A DNA stretch of 64,000 nt, taken from positions 3,081,632-3,145,631 of the forward strand of contig NC_040018.1 of assembly GCF_000972845.2 (NCBI RefSeq). The letters run 5' to 3'. The position numbers and the translations under genes are program-made. This document shows positions 63,212 through 64,000 of this stretch, piece after piece (the first letter of the stretch is position 1; each line of letters begins with the position of its first letter). A model generated the notes under the pieces. That model saw only the letters and a program-made list of their open reading frames with translations, was not told the origin of the DNA and did no database searches. Source of the stretch: Larimichthys crocea. Its lineage: Eukaryota > Chordata > Actinopteri > Sciaenidae.

Positions 63212-63369
63212 TGTGTGTTCAGTGCTCTGAAGTGTGTGGAGGAGGTGAGCAGCAGCGTATAGTCACCTGTCCAGAGAAGGATCAATGCGACAAAGACCTT
63301 CAGCCCGGTAACATCCAGCCGTGTAACAGCCAGCCCTGTGCTCAGTGGCTCACCGGGTCTTGGGGACAG
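2336..63369 (+). CDS. adamts7: adamts7, secreted ADAMTS metalloprotease with mucin domain (22 coding exons in window, 3' end missing)
   Basis: This is the whole-gene entry; coding exons are listed separately and total 5130 nt, 1710 codons, with no frame break. Domain order by residue: signal peptide 1 to about 34; prodomain to 254 with cysteine-switch-like Cys221 and furin site RIRQR254; metalloprotease 255 to about 458 with HELGHNFGIQHD 406-417 and Met-turn M433; disintegrin-like about 459-556; TSR1 from Trp559; Cys-rich; spacer about 729-845; TSR2-4; mucin-like about 1015-1540; TSR5-7; start of TSR8. Human ADAMTS7 has the same eight-TSR plan plus a C-terminal PLAC domain, is about 1686 residues long, is secreted, carries chondroitin sulfate, cleaves COMP and is linked to coronary disease. 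Diagnostic blocks ([40 protein letters not shown]) separate it from ADAMTS12. The remaining coding exon(s) lie past 64000. Confidence 0.96.
2457..5668 (+). other. adamts7 intron 1 (3.2 kb)
   Basis: The donor GTCAGT and the acceptor TTTGACAG frame this intron. Its only recognised feature is a plus-strand SINE-like copy near 3925-4267. Short open frames within it carry no recognisable domain. The remainder is AT-rich unique-looking sequence where I see nothing further. Confidence 0.7.
3925..4267 (+). mobile_element. tRNA-headed teleost SINE-like repeat, plus orientation
   Basis: The copy begins GGCGGCATATTGGTGCAGTGG and contains hallmark segments: GGAGTTTGCATGTTCTCC, GGGTTCTCTCCGGGTACAC, TTCCTCCCACAGTCCAGAG, GACTCTAAATTGTCCGTAGG, TGTCCAGGGTGTACCCCGCC, and the tail GAAAATGGATGG. 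I recognise this as a repeat dispersed widely in teleost genomes (Mermaid-like; family name from memory). The box-B-like part after the head is shortened. A reverse copy lies at 13845-14062. Confidence 0.8.
5669..6036 (+). CDS. adamts7: adamts7 exon 2: prodomain, first part
   Basis: The 368-nt exon has an acceptor GACAG| and a donor CTG|GTGAGT, and encodes residues 41-163. It begins with [17 protein letters not shown], which matches the ADAMTS prodomain start, and holds the sequon N-L-T in [22 protein letters not shown] (73-79) is a furin-like basic site, placed like the early prodomain processing site reported for ADAMTS7. CHFLGEV and AAISTCDGL are conserved prodomain landmarks. HLLAPGF follows ADAMTS7 rather than ADAMTS12. 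Confidence 0.97.
7519..7943. mobile_element. MITE-like element with short terminal inverted repeats
   Basis: The left end reads TGTGTCTCATTTCGG. The right end AAACTGAGACACA is close to its complement (TGTGTCTCAGTTT). The 425-bp interior has no transposase frame. Ends of this type resemble non-autonomous hAT-like teleost elements, an inference from memory. Confidence 0.45.
9880..10165 (+). repeat. Unclassified interspersed repeat, copy 1 (CTGTGGAG…TTTTnnTGTAAACAAA family)
   Basis: The segment CCTGTGGAGTTTTCTTGTAAACAAAC followed by CATTCAGTGTTACACC recurs in diverged form at 42863-43030 and 39055-39115 in this window, which shows it is repetitive. The class is unknown. The right boundary, near AAAACTCCACATATAACC, is approximate. 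Confidence 0.5.
12018..13547 (+). mobile_element. Tc1-like DNA transposon remnant, internally deleted and interrupted
   Basis: The left end TACACCAATCAGCCATAAC pairs with the complement of the right end (TACACAGATCAGCCATGAT), forming degenerate terminal inverted repeats. Interior blocks such as GATGGCTAGATGACTGGGTCAGAGCA and CACATCACGTGGATGGTC match a common teleost Tc1-like element. The 3' part (about 13128-13508) still reads as transposase: [17 protein letters not shown] and [19 protein letters not shown], including the last catalytic region of the DDE fold. The middle is deleted and interrupted from about 12535 to 13125. It cannot encode an active enzyme. Confidence 0.88.
12590..12990 (+). 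mobile_element. LINE (non-LTR retrotransposon) 3' end nested in the Tc1 remnant
   Basis: From 12667 a frame reads 50 codons to a stop at 12817-12819, with the segments [19 protein letters not shown] and [14 protein letters not shown]. This is the C-terminus typical of teleost LINE polyproteins. It is followed by a short 3' UTR ending GGGCTTTATAAATAAAGTTGAGAG, a LINE-type tail. 5' truncation is normal for LINE insertion. Its position inside the Tc1 sequence implies it landed after the Tc1 element. The clade (L2- or Rex-like) is not settled. Confidence 0.75.
13845..14062 (-). mobile_element. SINE-like repeat, reverse orientation, partial
   Basis: The segments GGGTACACCCTGGACATCAC, AGAGACAAACTACTATTTATG, GGCAATTTAGAGTCG, CCCACGCAGACAAAGGGGGA and CATGCAAACTCCCCAGGTGA are complementary to the internal blocks of the copy at 3925-4267. 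It is shortened and diverged. Head-proximal sequence is at the right end. Confidence 0.75.
15841..15895. repeat. Short repeat scrap (ATTAATCGATTAA…GTTGCAGCTCTACAG)
   Basis: The ATTAATCGATTAAACTAC…TTGTTGCAGCTCTA stretch resembles the end of a common teleost interspersed repeat with alternating ATTAAT/GATTAA. Only about 55 bp are recognisable, so the class cannot be named. Confidence 0.3.
16016..16199 (+). CDS. adamts7: adamts7 exon 3: prodomain, second part with cysteine switch
   Basis: The 184-nt exon (acceptor TTTTTTCAG|, donor AAA A|GTAAAT, phase 0 in and phase 1 out) encodes residues 164-224. [17 protein letters not shown] is the conserved prodomain core. The C-terminal NGTCGNK contains Cys221, in the position of the ADAMTS7 cysteine-switch cysteine (STCG in human), and the overlapping sequon N218-G-T. 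Confidence 0.97.
16200..18084 (+). other. adamts7 intron 3 (1.9 kb)
   Basis: The main recognisable content is an interspersed repeat at about 16893-17345. The rest is unremarkable AT-rich sequence with short simple repeats near 16780 (GGAT) and 17860 (CA). Confidence 0.65.
16893..17345. repeat. Unclassified teleost interspersed repeat
   Basis: The blocks CATGGGGGCTTATGGAGACTGACTC, GGAGACAGCCTCAAGTGGAC and GAGGAACTGCAGTTTTTGGC, followed by CACAGAGGTTGCCACTTGCA, match from memory a repeat seen in many percomorph introns. No coding capacity is visible and the boundaries are approximate. Confidence 0.5.
18085..18284 (+). CDS. adamts7: adamts7 exon 4: furin site and start of the catalytic domain
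   Basis: The 200-nt exon (acceptor TCTCCAG|, donor ATT|GTAAGT) encodes residues 225-291. The prodomain ends with a five-arginine run and RIRQR254, a furin consensus, then [24 protein letters not shown] opens the metalloprotease domain as in human ADAMTS7/12. The basic stretch is denser than in human, and the residues flanking the human cleavage site are replaced by arginines. Confidence 0.98.
19175..19230 (+). repeat. Scrap of Tc1-like element terminus
   Basis: TTAATTAAAAACAGAATGCAATGATCTATAAATCAT resembles the subterminal region of the Tc1-like family whose longer remnant is at 30135-30750 (AATTTAAAAACAGAATACA there). Only about 50 bp remain. Confidence 0.4.
21785..21960. repeat. Unclassified repeat fragment (CATCCAAGAGTGTGTCTTC)
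   Basis: CAAGATGTTTCACCTCTCATCC and the following TCTTCGGTTCTGACTGGCTGG match from memory a motif that recurs in teleost repeats. A weakly related block, AAAGCTTCTTCAGTTTTGACTG, occurs near 27380 in this window. Class unknown. Confidence 0.35.
22172..22290 (+). repeat. Locally repeated sequence, copy A
   Basis: The segment with TTAAACAGATCAGAGGTTCATCACTGTCAA and GTGTTATAATTGACTAAAAG is repeated in diverged form at 24563-24658 (TTAAACAGATCACTGGTTCAGCACTGTCAA and GTGTTATAACTGACCAAAAA). No coding potential is visible. Confidence 0.5.
22790..23215 (-). repeat. Unclassified interspersed repeat, reverse orientation
   Basis: An A/C-rich stretch with AACAAACAAACACAGGAAACAC, GACTTAAAGGTGTAAAGACAA and ending GAAACAAAACCCTGACCTA resembles a repeat common in teleosts. 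A possibly related copy in the other orientation is at 27980-28285. Its 126-codon reverse frame is low-complexity and not a real gene. Confidence 0.4.
24195..24278 (+). CDS. adamts7: adamts7 exon 5: metalloprotease domain
   Basis: The 84-nt exon (28 codons, phase 0 in and out) runs from acceptor TTACAG| to donor [37 protein letters not shown] matches the catalytic-domain strand/helix segment of ADAMTS7 and ADAMTS12 almost throughout. Its 3n length would make skipping frame-neutral. Confidence 0.97.
24563..24658 (+). repeat. Locally repeated sequence, copy B
   Basis: A diverged copy of 22172-22290 in the same orientation, about 2.4 kb downstream and on the other side of exon 5. It abuts the next repeat at its right end. 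Confidence 0.5.
24659..25016 (-). mobile_element. Retroelement-tail repeat, reverse orientation
   Basis: It begins ATTCAATTCAATTCAGTTTTATTTATATAGC, the complement of a ATATAAATAAAACTGAATTGAA-type 3' tail. It continues with TCATGAGAAATCCCCCAGC and ACTAAGGGATGGTTCAGGAC, segments common to a widespread percomorph repeat. No coding frame is seen. Confidence 0.55.
25483..25607 (+). CDS. adamts7: adamts7 exon 6: metalloprotease domain
   Basis: The 125-nt exon runs from acceptor GAACAG| to donor ACC AG|GTAACC, phase 2 out. It encodes [20 protein letters not shown], then [29 protein letters not shown] and NMKGD.HPLHHD are as remembered in human ADAMTS7, whereas ADAMTS12 has KIVHHAEK and NPKSDLNPVHHD. 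This is one of the best discriminators between the paralogues. Confidence 0.98.
27092..27173. repeat. Perfect 41-bp tandem duplication (two copies)
   Basis: The unit starts AAAAGAGAGACGAAGGACAG and ends GATTGGAGTT. Copies at 27092-27132 and 27133-27173 are identical, so the duplication is recent or maintained. Confidence 0.95.
27980..28285 (+). repeat. Unclassified interspersed repeat fragment
   Basis: A T-rich stretch with GTTCTGTAAGCCATTAAAGTTAAATTTTG then TTATGGGTCCGCTTCCTGAATTAAATGTGACA resembles the end of a teleost repeat with a TGGGTCC…TGACA terminus. It may be related in reverse to 22790-23215. Recognition is from memory. Confidence 0.35.
29212..29361 (+). CDS. adamts7: adamts7 exon 7: active-site helix (HELGH)
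   Basis: The 150-nt exon (acceptor TTTTTCACAG|, donor CAC AA|GTACGT, phase 2 in and out) encodes residues 361-411. RKDICAAIN then [20 protein letters not shown] are near-identical to ADAMTS7. It ends with VAHELGH, the first two zinc ligands H406 and H410 and catalytic E407; the third ligand H416 is on exon 8. Since it is 3n long, skipping would delete the active-site helix without a frameshift. A (CA)11 tract starts 14 nt after the donor G. Confidence 0.99.
29376..29397 (+). repeat. (CA)11 microsatellite beside the exon 7 donor
   Basis: Eleven uninterrupted CA units begin 14 nt downstream of the donor and are followed by further imperfect CA sequence to about 29416. CA-rich RNA near 5' splice sites is a known binding context for hnRNP L. 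Confidence 0.95.
30135..30750 (+). mobile_element. Tc1/mariner-type remnant with degenerate inverted ends
   Basis: The left end AAAAAGTTGGGATGCTGTGTAAAA is matched by the complement of the right end (AAAGCAATTAGGACATTGTGTAAAA). The interior retains blocks of a Tc1-like transposase gene, such as AACACAGCCGGCTTCTCTGGGC and GAGATGGACTGATGTAAAGTG followed by TGTGCTGTGGTCC. The element is deleted and frame-broken, about 0.6 kb long. Confidence 0.75.
32995..33138 (+). CDS. adamts7: adamts7 exon 8: third zinc ligand and Met-turn
   Basis: The 144-nt exon (acceptor GTCACAG|, donor TTA GA|GTAAGT) encodes [20 protein letters not shown] then [20 protein letters not shown] and QYITRFL. H416 is the third zinc ligand and M433 the Met-turn methionine that defines metzincins. 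NDCEP.GKRPF and MSPQLLY follow ADAMTS7. With exon 7 this completes HELGHNFGIQHD; the motif is intact, so a functional protease is expected. Confidence 0.99.
33842..34165 (-). mobile_element. LINE 3'-tail repeat, reverse orientation
   Basis: It starts TCAAATCAAGTTTATTTGTATAGCCC, the complement of a GGGCTATACAAATAAACTTGA-type tail, followed by AAAAGTGCTTTACA (complement TGTAAAGCACTTTT). It ends with GGCGGTTTGTTCCACAGTCTGG. No intact coding frame. Confidence 0.6.
35129..35225 (+). repeat. Widespread teleost repeat fragment (copy 1)
   Basis: CTGCTGAACTGTTCAATATTTCATGGAAATCCGATGAATAATGGTTGAGATATGTC followed by a GACTGACAGACAG stretch belongs, from memory, to a family dispersed in percomorph introns. 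Related pieces are at 35580-35780 and 58085-58265. Confidence 0.45.
35580..35780 (+). repeat. Widespread teleost repeat fragment (copy 2)
   Basis: CCCAGAGGATGAATCATAATGACTTTGGTGGTCC then CTAGTGCCACTAGCAGATCAAAT and ATAACTATTAGATGGATTG resemble the 58085-58265 copy (GAGGATGAAGACTACTTGAC, CTAGCGCCACCAGCAGATTG). Confidence 0.5.
38897..38940 (+). repeat. (GT)22 microsatellite in intron 8
   Basis: An uninterrupted run of 22 GT units, about 580 bp upstream of exon 9. Expected to be length-polymorphic. Confidence 0.97.
39055..39115 (+). repeat. Unclassified repeat, copy 3 (TTTCTTGTAAACAAA)
   Basis: TGAGATTTCTTGTAAACAAAGATTCTGTTTACATTCAG is a diverged short copy of the repeat at 9880-10165 and 42863-43030. 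Confidence 0.4.
39525..39669 (+). CDS. adamts7: adamts7 exon 9: end of catalytic domain, start of disintegrin-like domain
   Basis: The 145-nt exon (acceptor CCCTCTTAG|, donor GAC|GTAAGA) completes D459 across the junction. [17 protein letters not shown], then [20 protein letters not shown] and LCDDMD, match the human ADAMTS7 boundary region. The disintegrin-like module in this family supports substrate binding and is not a true integrin-binding disintegrin. Confidence 0.98.
40629..40738 (+). repeat. Compound (GTAT)n/(GT)n/(GTATGT)n microsatellite
   Basis: The tract passes from GTAT units to GTATGT units to GT units with two GG interruptions, over about 110 bp. Confidence 0.95.
42863..43030 (+). 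repeat. Unclassified interspersed repeat, copy 2
   Basis: TAAAGGCATCCTGTGGAGGTTTTATGTAAACAAACAACAAAG followed by CATTCAGTGTATTATCACC aligns by eye with 9880 onward. Family unknown. Confidence 0.5.
44867..44893. repeat. Perfect 12-bp inverted repeat, 3-nt loop
   Basis: TGTGTAATCTAT, spacer ACA, then the exact complement ATAGATTACACA. It lies 161 bp upstream of exon 10. Confidence 0.85.
45055..45147 (+). CDS. adamts7: adamts7 exon 10: disintegrin-like domain
   Basis: The 93-nt exon (31 codons, phase 0 both sides; acceptor CTCCTAG|, donor AAG|GTGAGA) encodes [20 protein letters not shown] and [11 protein letters not shown]. Human ADAMTS7 has [31 protein letters not shown], so [10 protein letters not shown] is shared. 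Cysteine spacing is intact. Confidence 0.98.
45148..47055 (+). other. adamts7 intron 10 (1.9 kb)
   Basis: It contains a reverse-oriented interspersed repeat at 46499-46990 ending near exon 11. The first 1.3 kb is AT-rich with nothing recognised. Confidence 0.65.
46499..46990 (-). mobile_element. Interspersed repeat with LINE-type tail, reverse orientation
   Basis: It begins TTCATTTTATTTATATAGCGCTTTG, the complement of a CAAAGCGCTATATAAATAAAATGAA tail. It continues with AGACTTAGCCTGTCTTAGCCCTCTG, TATTCCAGAACTGAGGCGCC and AAGTGAATGGGAAGCCTGTGTAG, blocks of a very common teleost repeat. It ends about 65 bp before exon 11. Confidence 0.65.
47056..47201 (+). CDS. adamts7: adamts7 exon 11: end of disintegrin-like domain and TSR1
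   Basis: The 146-nt exon (acceptor AACCAG|, donor CCA GT|GTAAGT, phase 2 out) encodes [20 protein letters not shown], then TSR1: [21 protein letters not shown]559, W562 and W565 form the WxxWxxW C-mannosylation pattern. CSRTCGAG meets the POFUT2 O-fucosylation consensus C-x-x-S/T-C-x-x-G, a modification known to aid ADAMTS secretion. Confidence 0.97.
47202..48346 (+). other. adamts7 intron 11 (1.1 kb)
   Basis: It includes a repeat segment at about 47985-48110 that recurs in intron 18. Nothing else is recognisable. Confidence 0.6.
47985..48110 (+). repeat. Repeat shared by introns 11 and 18, copy 1
   Basis: CAAACACTAACACTCCCC, GAGCTCACAGTCCGGGCAGCCTGGCTAAC and AGCAGTTTATTTCACTGTC recur in the same order and orientation at 58752-58880. 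Spacing is similar. Class unknown. Confidence 0.6.
48347..48516 (+). CDS. adamts7: adamts7 exon 12: end of TSR1, start of Cys-rich domain
   Basis: The 170-nt exon (acceptor CTGCAG|, donor AGA G|GTGAGG) encodes [40 protein letters not shown] and [15 protein letters not shown]. The QCSHF.AM.YKG pattern follows ADAMTS7 (ADAMTS12 has QCSEFDTVPYK). Confidence 0.97.
48629..48762 (+). CDS. adamts7: adamts7 exon 13: Cys-rich domain
   Basis: The 134-nt exon follows a 112-bp intron, the shortest in the window. It encodes [20 protein letters not shown] and [20 protein letters not shown], then [18 protein letters not shown] matches ADAMTS7. All cysteines of this segment are present. Confidence 0.98.
48763..50200 (+). 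other. adamts7 intron 13 (1.4 kb)
   Basis: AT-rich sequence; I see no repeat family or regulatory element I can name. The acceptor is TGTGTTACAG. Confidence 0.6.
50201..50321 (+). CDS. adamts7: adamts7 exon 14: end of Cys-rich domain
   Basis: The 121-nt exon (acceptor GTTACAG|, donor CTC G|GTACGT) encodes [20 protein letters not shown] and [34 protein letters not shown] is the conserved end of the ADAMTS Cys-rich module and leads into the spacer. Confidence 0.98.
50322..50661 (+). other. adamts7 intron 14 (340 bp)
   Basis: Short AT-rich intron between the Cys-rich and spacer exons; nothing further seen. Confidence 0.7.
50662..50906 (+). CDS. adamts7: adamts7 exon 15: spacer domain
   Basis: The 245-nt exon (acceptor TCCTTTAG|, donor CAG|GTAGGA) encodes [40 protein letters not shown] and [20 protein letters not shown], then [15 protein letters not shown]. 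The last block follows ADAMTS7 ([15 protein letters not shown]) rather than ADAMTS12, and NLT is a sequon. The spacer is a beta-sandwich that contributes to substrate and matrix binding. Confidence 0.98.
50907..52161 (+). other. adamts7 intron 15 (1.3 kb)
   Basis: No repeat family recognised. Short open frames here are not supported as genes. Confidence 0.6.
52162..52303 (+). CDS. adamts7: adamts7 exon 16: end of spacer and start of TSR2
   Basis: The 142-nt exon (acceptor TGTTGCAG|, donor ACA G|GTAAGA) encodes [40 protein letters not shown] and CSVTCGT. TSR2 starts at the WKYGSW segment. CSVTCGTG meets the O-fucose consensus. Confidence 0.97.
52452..52498. repeat. Perfect 21-bp inverted repeat, 5-nt loop
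   Basis: The left arm at 52452-52472 begins ACAGCCGAATGT. The right arm at 52478-52498 is its exact complement, and the loop is TTTAG. There is no mismatch in the 21-bp stem. Confidence 0.95.
54734..54758 (+). repeat. GT-rich tract in the exon 17 acceptor
   Basis: (GT)7 followed by CT and (GT)4 ends 7 nt before exon 17, replacing much of the usual polypyrimidine tract; only ATTCCAG separates it from the exon. Confidence 0.9.
54766..54892 (+). CDS. adamts7: adamts7 exon 17: TSR2
   Basis: The 127-nt exon (acceptor TATTCCAG|, donor GCC AT|GTGAGT, phase 2 out) encodes [20 protein letters not shown] and [28 protein letters not shown] is as in ADAMTS7 (CDPLGRPDDQQRKC). N-Q-T is a sequon. Confidence 0.96.
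54893..57361 (+). other. adamts7 intron 17 (2.5 kb)
   Basis: It contains a teleost repeat at about 55425-55600. The rest is unremarkable; the acceptor is TTTTGGATAG, with an unusually purine-rich final stretch. Confidence 0.65.
55425..55600. repeat. Widespread teleost repeat (GATAGGACAGCTGAAGATAGACAGG)
   Basis: GCCTTTTTATGCCTTTTAATGATAGGACAGCTGAAGATAGACAGG, then GAGAGAGGGGGAGTGACACG and GATGCGGGATTCGACCTGGG, match from memory a repeat found in very many teleost introns, with a box-B-like GATTCGACC. Confidence 0.6.
57362..57575 (+). CDS. adamts7: adamts7 exon 18: TSR3 and start of TSR4
   Basis: The 214-nt exon (acceptor GGATAG|, donor AAG|GTGAGT) encodes [40 protein letters not shown] and [20 protein letters not shown], then [11 protein letters not shown], where TSR4 begins. 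WW.GEWQ.CS.SCG and CEH.P.P follow ADAMTS7. The TSR3 insertion (GSTG) departs from the simple O-fucose consensus. Confidence 0.97.
58085..58265 (+). repeat. Widespread teleost repeat fragment (copy 3)
   Basis: TATCTCAATAACTGTCAAATGGGCTGCCAAGAAATTTTAC, AGAGGATGAAGACTACTTGAC and TAGCGCCACCAGCAGATTGACATTT are the best-preserved copy of the family also seen at 35580-35780. Confidence 0.55.
58752..58880 (+). repeat. Repeat shared by introns 11 and 18, copy 2
   Basis: GTCCAAACACTAACACTCCCC, GAGCTCACAGTCCTGGCAGCTTGGCTAAC and GGCTTACTTTACTGTCC parallel 47985-48110 in order and orientation. Confidence 0.6.
59151..60893 (+). CDS. adamts7: adamts7 exon 19: end of TSR4 and the whole mucin/proteoglycan-like region
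   Basis: This 1743-nt exon (581 codons, residues 972-1552, phase 0 both sides) is by far the largest. It starts [16 protein letters not shown] (TSR4), then from about residue 1015 becomes a Thr/Ser/Pro-rich, acidic, cysteine-free region, and ends [10 protein letters not shown] at the start of TSR5. Human ADAMTS7 has the same arrangement, and its mucin domain is reported to carry chondroitin sulfate. Candidate glycosaminoglycan sites are SGSG at 1024-1027 and the acidic-flanked S1111-G. A 17-residue island, [17 protein letters not shown] (1089-1105), is as I remember it in human ADAMTS7 while the flanks diverge. Other acidic-aromatic clusters ([19 protein letters not shown]) could be tyrosine-sulfation sites. 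The frame continues 33 codons into the intron before a stop. Confidence 0.97.
60894..61213 (+). other. adamts7 intron 19 (320 bp)
   Basis: The donor is ACT|GTGAGT and the acceptor TTTGCAAGCAG. The first 99 bases stay open in the exon 19 frame, ending in TGA at 60990-60992. No repeat seen. Confidence 0.75.
61214..61366 (+). CDS. adamts7: adamts7 exon 20: TSR5
   Basis: The 153-nt exon (51 codons, phase 0-0; acceptor AAGCAG|, donor AAG|GTGAGA) encodes [20 protein letters not shown], then [20 protein letters not shown] and AEEWTK. CST.CGLGA.WR..CSSG and RC.LRPC.TW match human ADAMTS7. The following TSR starts within the last residues. Confidence 0.97.
61367..61804 (+). other. adamts7 intron 20 (438 bp)
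   Basis: Short intron with no recognised repeat; acceptor CTTTTCGCAG. Confidence 0.7.
61805..61978 (+). CDS. adamts7: adamts7 exon 21: TSR6
   Basis: The 174-nt exon (58 codons, phase 0-0; donor CAA|GTGAGT) encodes [40 protein letters not shown] and [24 protein letters not shown] and CL.WYTSSW are ADAMTS7 hallmarks. CSKNCEGG lacks the Ser/Thr before the second cysteine, so this repeat should not be O-fucosylated by POFUT2. Confidence 0.97.
61979..63222 (+). other. adamts7 intron 21 (1.2 kb)
   Basis: Nothing recognised except the (GT)18 tract immediately before exon 22. Confidence 0.65.
63175..63210 (+). repeat. (GT)18 microsatellite in the exon 22 acceptor
   Basis: Eighteen uninterrupted GT units end 12 nt before exon 22, followed only by CTGTGTGTTCAG. 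A cryptic TTTCAG lies just upstream of the repeat (63170-63175). Confidence 0.95.
63223..63369 (+). CDS. adamts7: adamts7 exon 22: TSR7 and start of TSR8
   Basis: The 147-nt exon (49 codons, phase 0-0; donor CAG|GTACAC) encodes [40 protein letters not shown] and [25 protein letters not shown] is almost the human ADAMTS7 sequence. The last residues open TSR8, whose CS..CG core must be on the next exon, outside the window. Confidence 0.97.
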
Positions 63370-64000
63370 GTACACACATGCACACACAACAGCTCATCAG
63401 TTGAAAACAAGAGAATAATCGAGCATGATGTATGATTCATAGAGTTCATGAAGACTATAATTCCCTGTCATTCATTCAAACCTGATGCGGTCTTATTATC
63501 AGAGGCACAAAAGATCTAAATTACATTTTAAAGAACTTGCATACAAATCAATAAATAATTCATGTCATACCCTCCATTCATTTTCTAATCCTCTTCTGAT
63601 CCTGTTCAGGGTCACAGGATAATTCATACAGTGGTTTGAAAAAAAAGTGATTTATCTGAAAGTTTGTAATTGAAATTTTGGCAAGAAATGTATGAAGTTA
63701 ATGAATGTTAACCGGAGGAGACCAACAAGAGATAAAAGATAGAATGACCCCTGAGGTCCATAGACTACATTTGACAGGGAGGCAGGAATCTGGTCAAAGG
63801 ATGTGGGAGTGACCAGGGAAATAAATGGAAATGTATTTGATGAATTTAGAATAGCCACAGAAAGGGCATGAGATAAACTAAAAGAACTAGAAGTAGTATT
63901 GCCCTCTCTAATTGTTGTTTCACAGAAGAACAAATGTGTTTTTTACTTTTGTCAAATCCAGTCCAGTGGGGAGCATTTCTATCTCCCAAAATCCACATTA
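63370..64000 (+). other. adamts7 intron 22, 5' part (runs off window)
   Basis: No further exon is found before 64000. A short CCTCCATTCATTTTCTAATCCTC…GTTCAGGGTCACAGG stretch near 63568-63620 resembles the reverse tail of the SINE-like repeat at 3925. The exon(s) for TSR8 and PLAC should follow downstream. Confidence 0.6.

Noticed and set aside
2336..63369. Calling the protease adamts12 because an RXFP3-like gene is its neighbour
   Set aside because: Neighbourhood suggested ADAMTS12, but sequence decides: [34 protein letters not shown] and the [17 protein letters not shown] island follow ADAMTS7.

Overview
The window is vertebrate nuclear DNA, most likely from a ray-finned (percomorph-type) teleost. 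The evidence is consistent GT-AG introns, compact intron sizes, (CA/GT)n microsatellites, and the debris of teleost-style Tc1-like transposons, tRNA-headed SINE-like repeats and LINE 3' tails. Species assignment is inference.

Two protein-coding genes are present, arranged head to head. At the left edge, on the minus strand, is the 5' part of an intronless class A GPCR of the relaxin-3/INSL5 receptor family (RXFP3-like). It starts at 730 and runs off the left edge after TM5. About 1.6 kb away, on the plus strand, begins adamts7, a secreted zinc metalloprotease. I placed 22 coding exons (2336 to 63369, 1710 codons) by splice sites, reading-phase continuity and comparison with the remembered human protein. 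Every junction keeps frame. The protein reads: signal peptide, prodomain with furin sites, catalytic domain with HELGHNFGIQHD and a Met-turn, disintegrin-like domain, TSR1, Cys-rich, spacer, TSR2-4, a very long mucin/proteoglycan-like region in one 1743-nt exon, TSR5-7 and the start of TSR8. The last TSR and the PLAC domain lie beyond the right edge.

The gene is ADAMTS7 rather than its ohnologue ADAMTS12. Diagnostic stretches such as [29 protein letters not shown] and the 17-residue [17 protein letters not shown] island in the mucin exon all follow ADAMTS7. In human, RXFP3 lies head to head with ADAMTS12, so the receptor-protease pair here looks like the other copy of an ancestral duplicated block.

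The rest is intron. Intron 2 (about 10 kb) carries most of the recognisable transposon debris: a MITE-like element, a Tc1-like remnant with a LINE 3' end inside it, and a minus-strand SINE-like copy. Other introns hold further repeat fragments, three perfect inverted repeats (stems of 12, 12 and 21 bp), a perfect 41-bp tandem duplication, and GT/CA microsatellites beside the splice sites of exons 7, 17 and 22. I see no tRNA, rRNA, CRISPR or bacterial-type system. I found no undescribed multi-gene system; the most interesting signals are the receptor-protease synteny, the conserved mucin-exon motif and the splice-adjacent dinucleotide repeats.
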